From Patiria pectinifera (lineage: Eukaryota > Echinodermata > Asteroidea > Valvatida > Asterinidae): 64,000 nt of DNA. The notes below the pieces were generated by a model, which did not search any database, had not been told where the DNA came from, and saw only the letters and a program-made list of their open reading frames with translations. The DNA is taken from positions 8,550,932-8,614,931 of the forward strand of contig CM057138.1 in NCBI GenBank assembly GCA_029964075.1. Reading direction: 5' to 3'. Positions within the stretch are counted from its first letter, which is position 1; every line of letters starts with the position of its first letter. This document shows, piece by piece, positions 32,903 to 43,590 of this stretch. Position numbers and translations under genes: made by a program.

Positions 32903-33704
32903 CGATTGTTTTATGTACCGGCCCATAAACACCGTGGATGACTGCAGAGCTCTTCAGAACGATCTTGATACGCTGCACTCTTGGACAGCCAAGTGGCAGA
33001 TGAAGTTCAATTCAGACAAATGCCATGTGATGCAAGTCTCCCACCGCATAAACAACATCGACTTTGACTACCACCTGGGCGACGACACATTGACGTCAGT
33101 AAACGAACATCCATACCAGGGTCTTACTTTCACATCCAAGCTCTCCTGGAAGACGCACATATCAAACATCACCTTAAAAGCTAACCGGATGCTGGGGCTT
33201 ATTAAAAGGAACCTGAAGCATTGCCACCCACGGTTAAAACAACAAGCCTACACCTCTCTGGTCAGGTCACATCTAGAATACTGCTCCACTGTTTAGAATC
33301 CCCATCATCAAACCACTATCAACCAGGTCGAAGCCATCCAGAAGAGAGCAGCTAGATTTGTGCTGAACATCTACCAACGTACTGAGAGTGTGAGCGCAAT
33401 GCTACAAAACCTGCAGTGGGCTTCACTCCAATCTAGAAGGGAAGCAGCCATCAAGATCATGCTGTACAAAATATCCAATAATCTCATCGCAATTAATAGA
33501 TATCAGTACCTGACCCCCATGACAGATACCAGACTTCGAAACTACCATCCGGAAAGATACCAGCTTCTCACAACCCATTCCTCCAAGGACATCTACAAGT
33601 TCTCCTTCATGCCTACAGCAGTCCGGCTCTGGAATGCCCTTCCTGCAGACGTCATCACAGTTCCATCAGTGGACGTCTTCAGGGCACACATCTCTGCCAA
33701 GTAG
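32766..33704 (+). pseudogene. LINE RT second part and C-terminal domain
   Basis: In a new frame the RT continues with DVLSGVPQGTVLGPLLFLTF (motif B) and LRLFADDCFMYRPI (motif C, FADD), then WQMKFNSDKCHVMQ. The stretch ends at TAG 33,294-33,296, where related proteins have Trp. It then continues to LWNALPADVITVPSVDVF and a natural stop at about 33,702. The few residues missing between the two frames near 32,770 imply a short deletion. Confidence 0.87.
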
Positions 33705-33797
33705 CTCCAAGATTGGAGCTTTTTTTACTCGCACTTAAATTTTTCTTCTGCACAAACTTCCCCCTGCTTCACATGCACCTTAAACTTCACCTCAGCG

Positions 33798-34718
33798 TTA
33801 AAATCCAGAAGTGGACTTTGCTGAGTACCCGCGTAGATGTAGATGTAGATGTATCACTCTGGCAGCCGGTGCTGACCGTCTTATTTGGCCCCGTTGTCTC
33901 TCTGCCGTATGAAATGCCTCAAGCTCAATGGCAACTCTCACAGCATCATCAATGTTGATCGGCCTGGACTGAAACACTCGCCAACCGATGTCAGCATCAT
34001 CTAGAGCATCCATGAAATGCTCTCTTGCTAGTGTTTCTTGTAGCTCGTAGGGTGCCGTTGGGTATGCCCGTCGTGTCAACCGTCTTATGCTCTGGGCCAA
34101 CTCGGGAAGTTTCTCATCTCGCCCTCTCATTCGGTTCTTTAATTGAACACGAAACATCTCCGTCTGGTTGTCAGGGCTAAATCGTCGACCGAGTGCCGTG
34201 ACGAGGGCGTTATAATCTCGTCGTCTAGTGACATCTAAGTCACCCAGCACGGCCTGTGCTGCGCCCCGTAGATTAGCGGCCAGGTACATCGCCTTCTCCC
34301 GTGCACTCCACCCGTTGAGCTCAGCCAATAGCTCAAACTGCACGAGGTAGTCTTCCCAGGGGCTCATACCATCATACGTCGCTGGCCGAACTCTCGGCTT
34401 ATTGCCAGACAGGGCTGGCATGTTGTTCTGTGTCGATCTCTGTTGTTCCATGTTGTACGGTGACGGTTGTTGTCGTTCGTTATCGGCAGTGCCCATTGCC
34501 GCAAGTTGCCGCCGCAGCCTCTCGTTTTCTTGCTTCATCCGGTTGATTTCTCGTCGTTCACGTTGAAATGAACCGTCACCATCACCGCCCAATGCCGGTG
34601 AACTATGTATGGTGTCATCTTCTGGCGTACTTGAACGGCCCGCCCCAGCGGTGGGTCCGAACTGGATTTCTTGATCAGAAGTATTCATCTTCTTTTGTCG
34701 TTCTGGTAGCGTGTACAA
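33798..34718 (-). pseudogene. gag: gypsy-C gag, 3' end cut by the LINE
   Basis: Starting at MYTLPERQKKMNTS about 15 bp from the primer-binding site, the ORF has an acidic and then Arg/Glu-rich coiled segment (RREINRMKQENERLRRQLAA). It continues into the capsid-like Retrotrans_gag region WEDYLVQFELLAELNGWSAR, MYLAANLRGAAQAVLGDL and LGRRFSPDNQTEMFRVQLKN. It ends in LINE sequence after QIRRSAPAARV; codons past about 33,855 belong to the LINE tail. No zinc knuckle is seen before the break. Confidence 0.87.
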
Positions 34719-34734
34719 TACCTCCGTCGAAGTC

Positions 34735-34752
34735 CGGCCACCGCTGCCACCA
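34735..34752 (-). promoter_or_regulatory. primer-binding site of gypsy-C
   Basis: On the minus strand TTTGGTGGCAGCGGTGG follows the LTR edge at 34,755. It has the same primer core as gypsy-B. Confidence 0.7.
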
Positions 34753-34754
34753 AA

Positions 34755-35432
34755 TGTAACGGGCGCGAAATTACTGGTTCAAGTACTAAATGACTAGAGA
34801 CTAGACAAGAATTCTGACTGGAGAGATCGTGTTGTTCTTCAAATAATCATAACGGTTTTATTGTCTTCCAATACTGTTGGCACACACCCGTGACCCGATG
34901 CGTATAATCTAATGTCTATGTGGATAACGATGAGGCGGAGCGCCAATGTGCATTGCAATCGAACGTTGAGTACGACGCGCTCCTTATTTTGGGTGAACTT
35001 CCTCACCGGGCCAGAACCAGTCACGATCTGAACACCGAGCCCCGACTTGGCTCGTCTTTTATAGCGTTTGGGCGCGTACATAACGCAAGGAGCTAGCCCA
35101 TCATAACAAAATGTCTCTTGCAATGCTCTGATTGGCCGTAAACCACTGCGCCAAATATTATTCTTATTCATAATAATCATAGCGTCTTGACCTATAAAGC
35201 TTCGATGAATTAAACTTGTACAAGTCATTTAATTTAACAGTTATTCTACCATTAGTTTATCATAGGCCCTATTATCAGTACACAGTCAACTGTATTGGCA
35301 TTTATTCTTCTCATTGAAATACAAGTTATTAAACTTTAAACTTATCTTCTTATCTTCCGTAAGTCCTATCAATTAAGTTTGTGAAAGGAACCTGTATCTT
35401 ATCAGAGTGAAGAATAAAGTGTGCTTACTGGA
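34755..35432 (-). repeat. 5' LTR of gypsy-C, truncated at outer edge
   Basis: It matches 22,817-23,493 closely but stops after GTGCTTACTGGA; the final 27 bp to GTTACA are missing. The following sequence (35,433-35,505) repeats, in direct orientation, the stretch that lies just outside the other LTR (22,750-22,808). An exchange or deletion between direct repeats at the edge is likely. Confidence 0.88.
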
Positions 35433-35742
35433 AGCACACTTTATTCTGGATTGATGATAATTACCCGAGGCGAAGCAGAGTGTTTAATACCGACGAAACA
35501 CACATTTATTCCCCTTCATTAACACCTTTTTGGTCAAAAAAAAAAATCTTTTCGGTCCAAAAATCAAAGCAAGTCAAAAACTAGACGTTGTTAACCATTT
35601 TATTCAACAATTTTACTTCATGTTTTACGAAACACCCCTCTGACTTTAATATGGAATGCCCCTCCACAATTGTGTGTGCGTCGCGCATTCCACCTCCATT
35701 GTCGCGCGTACTGCGCGATGTCGCGCAAAACGCAGCTGGGCT

Positions 35743-36407
35743 AGTAGTGAGTAGGGTCTTCATCGGACAAGACAAAAGAATTTTATGCATCATGCACAAA
35801 GACAATGGACTCATTAGCATATCAATGAAACTAAGTAGCATATGGATGGATGATGTTAGCATAATAAAAGAGCGCATGGGCGTATGTAAGGTTTACCGGA
35901 CAAGGGATGGGTCTAAAAAATGTATTGGACAAAGGGGAAACCCATCCCCTAGATGGAATATTGGACAGAGGAAGACTGGAACTGGAATAGCGGACAAGGG
36001 GAAAACATAAACTGGAATATTGGACAAAGGGGGGCAGCCCACCCCTCTAGATGGAATAGCGGACAGAGGAAGACCTGAACCGGAATAGCGGACAAAGGGA
36101 GACTTGAGCCGGATTATGAATGTCAAACGTTTGAAATGACCAAGACTATCATTTGTATTCATTCAAAGCAGTGTGCAAACAGTGAATAATAAAAACAAAA
36201 TGCAGGCCACACCAACAGAGCGCCAATTAAGCCGAATAGCTGGAAATCTTGTGAAAAAATGTTTTTACTCTGGTAAAAATGGAGAGTGCGAGCGACCTTG
36301 GGAGAAGTTAATGATGAATCTCGGTCTATCAAGAGCCGCTATGTATAGACATTTAGAGGAAAACAAATTTTGTGAATGGGGGCAATGTTTTAACGCGCTT
36401 ATAGAGT
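35743..36407 (+). repeat. left terminal inverted repeat of the long-TIR element
   Basis: A 665-bp TIR containing subterminal repeats around GGAATATTGGACAAAGGGG and GGAATAGCGGACAGAGGAAG (35,920-36,110), which may bind a transposase. It also contains the first 69 or so codons of the Death-like ORF. Confidence 0.85.
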
Positions 36408-36454
36408 TACTCATTTACTCATTTCGTAACTCATTTACTCATTTGATTAAATGA
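36200..36454 (+). pseudogene. Death-domain-like ORF, left copy (C-terminus lost)
   Basis: From ATG 36,200 the frame reads MQATPTERQLSRIAGNLVKK, then RPWEKLMMNLGLSRAAMYRH and WGQCFNALIE, where the TIR ends and minisatellite sequence takes over. The W..L...LGLS spacing and the later L-W segment are typical of the first four helices of a Death-fold domain. This copy is in frame through that region but lacks helices 5-6. Known Death domains mediate assembly of apoptosis and innate-immune complexes; a role inside a mobile element is inference. Confidence 0.55.
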
Positions 36455-36868
36455 TGAGTAATGATGAGTAACGAAATGAGTAAATGAGTAACGAAATGAG
36501 TAAATGAGTAACGAAATGAGTAAATGAGTAACGAAATGAGTAAATGAGTAACGAAATGAGTAACGAAATGAGTAGCAAATGAGTAACGAAATGAGTAGCA
36601 AATGAGTGAATGAGTAACCAAATAAGTAGCAAATGAGTGAATGAGTAACGAACTGAGTAAATGAGTAGCAAATGAGTGAATAAGTAATTAAATGAGTAGC
36701 AAATGAGTGAATGAGCAGCAAATGAGTAACCAAATAAGTGACGAAATGAGTAACCAAATGAGTAGCAAATGAGTGAATGAGTAACGAAATGAGTAAATGA
36801 GTAACAAACTGAGTAAATGAGTAACGAAATGAGTAACTGAGTAACGAAATGAGTAACCAAATAAGTAG
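36450..36868. repeat. minisatellite of GAGTAACGAAAT / GAGTAAAT / GAGTAGCAAAT units
   Basis: About 420 bp of head-to-tail 8-12-bp units, starting where the left TIR ends. Long open frames rich in YSFRYSFTHF on the minus strand are produced by the repeat and are not genes. Confidence 0.92.
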
Positions 36869-36879
36869 ATATATATTAA

Positions 36880-37618
36880 ATGATTTCATCCGTTCCTTAC
36901 CATTCGGAGATTAACCTTCAAAGCTTCAACATGAATACTACTTCTGCAGTCAAACCCTATGCTTGTCACCAGTGTGACAAACGCTTTGGACGGAGATATA
37001 ACCTCTTGAGACATACCGAAAATGCACATGCTGAAGATGCATCCGACATAGACGAAGTTGAGGTGGATAATTCTGAACCTGAATTTAAAAGCAGTAGATT
37101 TGAAGATCCGGAAATGGAAAACTATGAAACTGAATCTACGTATGATGAAGACGAAGATCTTGAGGAAAATGATTCCGAATCCGTCACGGAGGTGGAAGAT
37201 GACGAATCATCTGATGAAGATGAGTCTAGTTCTGATTTGGAAGACAATGCAGCCTATTTAGACTGGTTGGAAGAGGCAAAAGAAGCGATTGATGAGATGT
37301 GGAGTGAAAAACATGAAAAGTACATCAACGAGGGCATGAGTGAAGATCAGGCCACGGAAAAGGCCAACAGGAAGACCTTGTGGGCAGTCAAGCGGTCATC
37401 TTTTTCAACAAATACAAAGATTTTTTGTCAAGTTACATACATCTGAAAGATAATGATACTCATCAAGAAATTGTGGAGAGATCGAAGACAGAGTCAATCA
37501 TTCCGGTATTCTACTGCCCACGGCTGTCAGCCGGGTCATATCTAAACACCAGGCCAAATTTGACGGCCTGTTCCATCAAGATGAAGATGACGTTAACGAG
37601 GAAGACAGTGACGATTAA
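36880..37618 (+). pseudogene. C2H2 zinc-finger plus acidic-domain protein, frameshifted
   Basis: A start at 36,931 (MNTTSAVKPY) leads into one C2H2 finger, YACHQCDKRFGRRYNLLRH followed by TENAH. A long Asp/Glu/Ser-rich region comes next (about residues 45-120), then a helical segment WLEEAKEAIDEMWSEKHEKY and GMSEDQATEKANRKTLWAVK. The frame then changes near 37,385 and again near 37,470. The final frame ends KHQAKFDGLFHQDEDD and a stop at 37,618. Codon-like conservation across the shifts implies a recently intact protein. I recall similar finger-acidic proteins in marine invertebrates but cannot name the family. DNA binding is likely from the finger. Confidence 0.6.
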
Positions 37619-37619
37619 A

Positions 37620-39104
37620 GACTATTCAACGTAACATTAAGATCACTGATGATTTAATTGCAAAGAATACATTTAAAAACAAATTTAAAAAAAACACGAG
37701 GTTTCATTGAAAAATGACGTCAATAAAGCAATAATGTTATCATGTATACACTTTCTGCAGTTGTATTTTTCTTTGTTGGTGTTGTCTTACAGTTAAACAA
37801 TCGGGAAAGCCCTATACTGTCAAGCAGTCATATAATTAGTGTTTGGACACGCCCTGTCAATAATCCCCGAAATATTTACGGTTTTTAATGCTTCATGTAT
37901 GGCTTTATCACGCACCGTGTCCAACTTTGGGCCTTTGTTGGTGTAAAAAAGTTAGTTGCCTTATGACACTCTAAATCTTCAATATAAAATAGAAGTACAT
38001 GCCACTGCTTTAACACAAAAGACCTAGTTAAATATATCCTTGATTTTGTAAACAGGTTCGGCACGGTGGTACAACTAAGGTTCGGTGTATTCCTGTACAG
38101 CCAACGGTAAAGGGGTATTAAGGCTTGAAATCATGTTTAGTCAGTCAACTTCATTGACTTCTTTCACGTACAGATTTTTGAAGCTCCCGCATATGCTGCG
38201 CGCTGCCAATTAAGTCCCATTGTCCATTAAAGGGAGCCTGTGGTCAGTACTGTTGGGCAACTCCACTCCTGGCAAGCGATATTTAGAACGCTCAATAATC
38301 CATCCCCCACTGTACATGCAGGTACGGGTTAAGTCGGTGAAAGATAATCGATATGAACACGCCTTGAAAGCATTACATCTTGATGGATTAGGTAAACAGC
38401 GCTATCTGATCGGACGGTGTAAATATACAATATGTAAGATGCAGTCAGTCCCTTAATACAGATGTACGCGTACATACTGTACACACCGTACCAAGTGAGC
38501 CGACGCTGAAAGTTTGTATTTTCTACGACCACCGCACACAGATACACTTACATATATGGTTCTGGTGGTAATGTGGAAGAATATTGTGCAATTGCTATTG
38601 CACCTGGATAACATACACGTTATGACAAGGCAAATATCGGTGCAGAAGCACGGAGTTATTTATTTGCTCCATGATCGGTGCGGTCATCGAGGGGTGATCG
38701 ACCATCGGTCTCCGTATAGAACGCATGGATTCATTAGCTCTCTGATCTATTATTAACACGATTCCTCCCTGGTTAAAAAAATCATCGGACTGTACCGTGC
38801 AAGTACGCTGTTCACAGGTGAGTGTTTGTTTACTACAAATACATAAACTAATTTTTTCAAACTTTTTAAAAACTCGACCAGAAGACACTTTTGCATGTCT
38901 GTTAACGTACACGAACTTGTCCGTGTGGATTGCACAATGGACTACCGGGATCAGTCATTCGCAACAAATCTTAAGGGTTATTCCATTCTAGACAATGTTC
39001 GCCGTACTCGATAATAATTTACTAAAAGATAAATTCTTCAATTAGACAATCATAATTGTTTCTTTCTTTCTTTCTTTTTTTGGAAGGGGGGAAGGGGTAA
39101 TGGT
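37620..39104. other. interior of long-TIR element without recognised gene
   Basis: About 1.5 kb with only short frames and a TTTC microsatellite near 39,060-39,080. Several TGCACG/TACACACCGTAC-like modules are present but no protein motif is visible. Confidence 0.5.
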
Positions 39105-39416
39105 TTACTGCAGCAAAAAATTGTAAGCGTTTTGATCAATACCGCAAAATCGACAGGCATTCAATAATCGTTCAATCGTGGCATTTTTATATTCGCGTCG
39201 TTTCCACTCTATAAGCGCGTTAAAACATTGCCCCCATTCACAAAATTTGTTTTCCTCTAAATGTCTATACATAGCGGCTCTTGATAGACCGAGATTCATC
39301 ATTAACTTCTCCCAAGGCGCTCGCACTCTCCATTTTTACCAGAGTAAAAACATTTTTTCACAAGATTTCCAGCTATTCGGCTTAATTGGCGCTCTGTTGG
39401 TGTGGCCTGCATTTTG
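39105..39416 (-). pseudogene. Death-domain-like ORF, right copy (complete C-terminus, 1-bp deletion)
   Basis: On the minus strand the ORF starts at the mirror ATG near 39,414 and continues past the TIR edge to WKRREYKNATIERLLNACRF, CGIDQNAYNFLLQ and a stop at 39,105. That supplies helices 5-6 of a Death-fold domain (the W, then AT-x-x-x-LL pattern). One base is missing at GAGCGCCTTGG relative to the left copy, so the N-terminal and C-terminal halves are out of frame. Total length would be about 102 residues, the size of a bare Death domain. Fold call from pattern only. Confidence 0.6.
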
Positions 39417-39869
39417 TTTTTATTATTCACTGTTTGCACACTGCTTTGAATGAATACAAATGATAGTCTTGGTCATTTCAAACGTTTGACATTCATAATC
39501 CGGCTCAAGTCTCCCTTTGTCCGCTATTTCGGTTCAGGTCTTCCTCTGTCCGCTATTCCATCTAGAGGGGTGGGCTGCCCCCCTTTGTCCAATATTCCAG
39601 TTCATGTTTTCCCCTTGTCCGCTATTCCAGTTCCAGTCTTCCTCTGTCCAATATTCCATCTAGGGGATGGGTTTTCCCTTTGTCCAATACATTTTTTAGA
39701 CCCATCCCTTGTCCGGTAAACCTTACACACGCCCATGCGCTCTTTTATTATGCTAACATCATCCATCCATATGCTACTTAGTTTCATTGATATGCTAATG
39801 AGTCCATTGTCTTTGTGCATTATGCATAAAATTCTTTTGTCTTGTCCGATGAAGACCCTACTCACTACT
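39206..39869 (-). repeat. right terminal inverted repeat of the long-TIR element
   Basis: Mirror of 35,743-36,407 with only a few differences by eye, including a one-base deletion in the Death-like ORF. Confidence 0.85.
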
Positions 39870-40324
39870 TGGGCTGGCGTGGTGTGAATATCGGACTATG
39901 AAAATAATGATTCACTGGTAGTATTGCGCATGCATACGTGGGGAATTTGAACGTTCAACCTATGATTATTTCATAATCATAAAAATTTCATAATCGTAAA
40001 AAGCACCGGGTTTCATGGGAGTCCAAATTTCATGTGACACTGGAAAAGTGTTAACACCAGCTAGCCATGTCTTTATCATCCGTTTAAGACCGGCCACGTG
40101 ACGGGCTCTCGACCAATAGAAATGCGTAAACGGTCTTAAGTATTTATGAATCACTTATTGAAAGTGGAACTATCTGATCAATAGAATGGCTCATTTAAAC
40201 TACACAGTCCTTAACATTTTGCTTGAAATTGACAATATGCTGTGTAAAAAGAATGCTGTGTAAATTTTTTTTTAAGAATAGGCACTGAAATTTTCAACTT
40301 AAATTTAATTCAATTTAATTCAAA

Positions 40325-41125
40325 TTGACTTTATTATCCCTGACGGGAAATTCCATTGGCCTTTTACATTTTAACACATTAATGAACACTTACAAATTTA
40401 CAAATTTAGGTATGCTAAATAGAATCTGCGACTATGTTCCCCAAAGCAGTCTGCACTCTCTTTTTGTTAGCTTAGTTTTGCCATCTTTAGATTATTGTAG
40501 TACTGTATGGGGAGGAAGGTACACATCGCACGACAATATTCTTAATAAATATTTGAAAAGAGCCGCGCGGATAATCCTGAAGTGTGCATTCTTAACGCCA
40601 CTAGCCGATATGTTTGCCAGTCTTAATTGGATGTCATTTGCTGAAAGAGTAGAGTATAAAAAGGCTATTCTTGTTTGTATAAACAAAATTACTCCTTAAG
40701 GGTTAATTTAAGCCGGATGGGAATTTCCCCGTGTTTTCTCCCAAAAGGGTTTTCGCAGGGTTTTCGCCCCTCCCGTAATCAGCGACTATAGTTACAGCAA
40801 TATTTTTTTTTCTTTTCTTGATGTTACAAGATAGATCCATTTTTTCATGTTCACTGAATCAACTTTATAGTAAAGCATTCACACTGTACATGTAGTTATA
40901 ATAGTTTTAAAATATATTGTATATATATATTTGCTTAACACCTATGCATAATTCAAATCATGTTTTATCTCACTGTATTGAATTTTATTGTATTTGTAAT
41001 GCATTGTATAATTATACATGTTATTATTTATTGTATGCAGGGCCCCAATGGAAACCAGTTTTAAACTGTTTGGGCATACCCTGGGTAAAGAAATGGAATA
41101 AATAAATAAATAAATAAATAATAAA
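40325..41125 (+). pseudogene. LINE fragment B: RT C-terminal domain and 3' tail
   Basis: The plus strand encodes LHSLFVSLVLPSLDYCSTVW, NKYLKRAARIILKC and PLADMFASLNWMSFAERVEY, the thumb/C-terminal part of a jockey-superfamily RT, ending at 40,699. The 3' region ends GGGCATACCCTGGGTAAAG and AATA-type repeats at 41,096-41,125. This is a 5'-truncated insertion. Confidence 0.8.
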
Positions 41126-41469
41126 TAGTATTACACAAAAATCACAATACATGTACTTCACTAAGAAGAGAGATCCAGAAACTTATTAAAATTAAATACA
41201 GATAAAATAATGCGCATAACCTCAAACAAAAGGCCTGTTTAAAATTCCATGTGATTACAAATAAAAATTATGTGTTATGAACTATTCGAACAGATGTTCG
41301 TGTAATTATAGGGACCCTTCATATTCACTATTTCAATCCCATCAATTGTGTTAAATGATAAAAAATACTGCACAAAACCTAAAAAAGCCCCCTTGAAATT
41401 CCACGTGGGTTCAATTTAAATTCAATCCTGTGTTGGTCTCTGTGTAAATCTTGTATAAGAATGATAATC

Positions 41470-42788
41470 AACGTTCCAACTGCGTGTTAAAAATCTGAAC
41501 AGCTGAGGGGACAAAATGTACTGGCATACCGCTTAGTTCTAATCCTACGCTGTAAAAGACGATTACTCCTTGCACTTCTAGTGAATTTTTCGTACAAAGG
41601 GTGAGTTTCATCTGACATAATAATTTCCATCTTGTTCAGCATCAGAGACATATACATGTTGTCAACCGTTGATTGATCAGTACCAATTATTTTGTTCGCT
41701 TGCTTACCTACCCTATCCAGTTTAGACCGATCCAGTGCTCGCATGTTTCCAAAGACACATATAAGACAGTGTGTAATATATAATACTTTGCAAGGCAGAC
41801 TTGTAAAACATTTGTAAAATGGTATTGTCCACATGGAATGAATTCAGTTTCCTTAAAAAGAAAAGCCGCTGCTGTAACTTATTGCACTATGATTTACCAC
41901 ATTGATCAAAAAGCAACTGGTTGTCAATTTTAACTCCTAAGTATTTAAACTCAGTGACTCTCTCAGGAGGTTCTCCTTTGATCTCAGTGGCCGGGATGTA
42001 TGTTTTGTTCCTACGAAAATCAAAAACCATATCCCTTGTTTTCTTTGTATTGATCTCTAAGTGGTTTTTGTCACATCAACAAATTCAGAAATTTCCTGAT
42101 CGAACGATTCTGTGCTATCCTTTTTCGCAAATAAATGACCAACCAGTGCAGTGTCATCTGCATATTTAATTAGCTTATGATTCGTGTTCAAAGATCTACA
42201 TTCATTAGTGTATAGTGTGTACAGAATGGGAGAAAGAACACAACCTTTTGGGGCACCAGTACTTATATAATGGATGGTTGAGAGAGTGGAATTTAACCTA
42301 ACTTGCTGTCCCCTATTTGTTAGGAAGTTAACTGATTCCTGAAACAATGACCGAATTGGTGATGCTAATTGCTCAGCGGAGACCTTCAGTACCCTGCAAC
42401 TGATTGAGTCAGGCCCATGTGCCTTTCGTTCGTTTAATCTTTTGAATGACGCCTGGACTTCACTTTCATTGATTTGAATATTTTCAGCATGTGGAGATGC
42501 ATGCAAAGCATTTACAACATTATCTTGTTGCAAGCTAAAGTCGTGTTCGTCTAACCTGCTGTAAAACTCGTTCAATTCGTTTGCATACACGGTTTCATTT
42601 TGTACACACGTTTCTTTTCTTAGGTTTGTAGCCAGTGATAGTTTGTATACCTTCCCATACACTCCTTGTATCGCTAGTCTGGAAAAAGCTTTCGATCTTA
42701 TCCTTGTATGCCATTTTACAATCTCTAATTTTAAGCTTAATTTTGGCCTGAACCTGTGACGTTCTTCTCTGTTATCTGTTTGAAACAC
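41470..42788 (-). pseudogene. LINE fragment C: reverse transcriptase with internal deletion
   Basis: The minus strand reads SFKRLNERKAHGPDSISCRV (RT block 0-1) and ASPIRSLFQESVN. It then jumps to RGQQVRLNSTLSTIHYISTG and APKGCVLSPILYTLYTNE (motif B), and HKLIKYADDTALVGHL (motif C). Motif A is missing, so about 90-100 codons were deleted near 42,330. The C-terminus at 41,487-41,834 ends HPLYEKFTRSARSNRLLQRR and TKRYASTFCPLS, the usual end of such LINE proteins. Confidence 0.83.
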
Positions 42789-42789
42789 T

Positions 42790-43590
42790 CTTTTTTTTCA
42801 TTAAGCAGACTCTTTAATTCCTTACTAATCCAAGGTTTGTTGTTCGGAAAAACCTGTATTTCCTCAACCTATTTTTCACGCCTCCTTTTCTACCAATTTC
42901 TATAATTTTAAAATAGTACAATTGGATGATCGAATGTTTCGGTAATTTGCACTATGTACATGATTTCAATTTCATGTGACCTTTTATGTCGGTATTGATA
43001 CACTATTAAGTAAACATATTCATCAGAGAACTCGCAACAAATAAATGACACACAAATTATAATTTTGCAAAATGTCTTTAATTCACTGCATCTCATTACA
43101 AGTATGTATCATTAATTTGATCTAGAGTAAATTCTCAAATCAAACATTATGATGTATCTAGTAAGCTATTACCGCCCATTCGTCGGCTCACAGCAATCAA
43201 AAGTCTGAGTATGGATATTTTATTGCATAAAAACAAAAATAAGGCTAAAAACAAAATTAAGTCTGAGTATAGGATAAACAATTTAAGAACAAGATCCATC
43301 ATAGACGATTTAATGTGTAACGTTACGATGCCTTGCAAATGCATAGCAGGAGTTGAAAGGCCACTAATGGTCTGTGGCCACTTTTTCCTTTCATACATGC
43401 ACTGAAACAATCACATAAACAAATTATAGGTGTCTTAGATCTTTATTTTCACTTTGTGGAAACAGAGACGGCAATGTCATGGGCGGATGTACACATCGCC
43501 CTCTCGCATAATAATGAAATAAAGTTGACGCCCCGTACAATTACGAATTAAAAAAAAATAGCTATGTCTTTTCAAATGTTATTTTATTAG
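42790..43590. other. AT-rich spacer, no supported gene
   Basis: The first 100 bp may continue LINE C upstream (minus strand NKPWISKELKSL-like reading in broken frames). The rest has no recognisable exon. Confidence 0.4.

Larger units (their letters stand above)
30066..33854 (+). mobile_element. non-LTR retrotransposon (CR1/L2/Crack-like) with 2A-like motif
   Basis: A plus-strand LINE inserted between gag and protease of gypsy-C. Order: 5' leader, N-terminal region ending in a 2A-like motif, PHD-type finger, APE endonuclease, reverse transcriptase, C-terminal domain, and a 3' tail of TAGATG repeats (33,829-33,854). A microsatellite tail in place of poly-A is typical of CR1/L2 relatives. The left boundary is approximate and no target duplication could be fixed. 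A small deletion near 32,770 and a stop at 33,294 make it inactive. Confidence 0.85.
22817..35432 (-). mobile_element. Ty3/gypsy LTR retrotransposon C, nearly full length with nested inserts
   Basis: LTRs at 22,817-23,520 (3') and 34,755-35,432 (5', lacking its outer 27 bp) flank a minus-strand gag, protease, RT, RNase H and integrase set. The LTRs differ by only scattered changes by eye, suggesting a fairly recent insertion, yet Pol carries at least one nonsense codon and several frameshifts. A plus-strand LINE (about 30,066-33,854) separates gag from protease and a MITE lies at 24,014-24,708. No target duplication can be read because the 5' LTR edge is lost. No env-like ORF is seen. Confidence 0.92.
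35743..39869. mobile_element. 4.1-kb long-TIR DNA element with Death-like and C2H2 ORFs
   Basis: The termini AGTAGTGAGTAGGGTCTTCA and their reverse complement bound the element. TGGGCT at 35,737-35,742 and 39,870-39,875 is a 6-bp target duplication. Left TIR 35,743-36,407 and right TIR 39,206-39,869 (about 664 bp) are nearly identical. The interior holds a minisatellite, a C2H2/acidic ORF and, spanning the right TIR edge, a small Death-domain-like ORF. The element splits an older repeat arm whose unsplit mirror lies at 22,240. Six-base duplications with TIRs of several hundred bp starting AG are features of Polinton/Maverick elements. No polymerase B, integrase or capsid gene remains, so that link is inference. 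Confidence 0.82.

Noticed and set aside
36450-36868. CRISPR-like array
   Set aside because: Units are contiguous without unique spacers and the context is eukaryotic; it is a minisatellite.
36431-36889. Minus-strand 152-residue ORF rich in YSFRYSFTHF, resembling a membrane protein
   Set aside because: It is a translation of the GAGTAACGAAAT minisatellite; three overlapping frames read similarly.
36931-37618. C2H2 ORF as a host transcription-factor gene
   Set aside because: It lies wholly inside a TIR-bounded element with a target duplication and is frameshifted twice, so it is element cargo.
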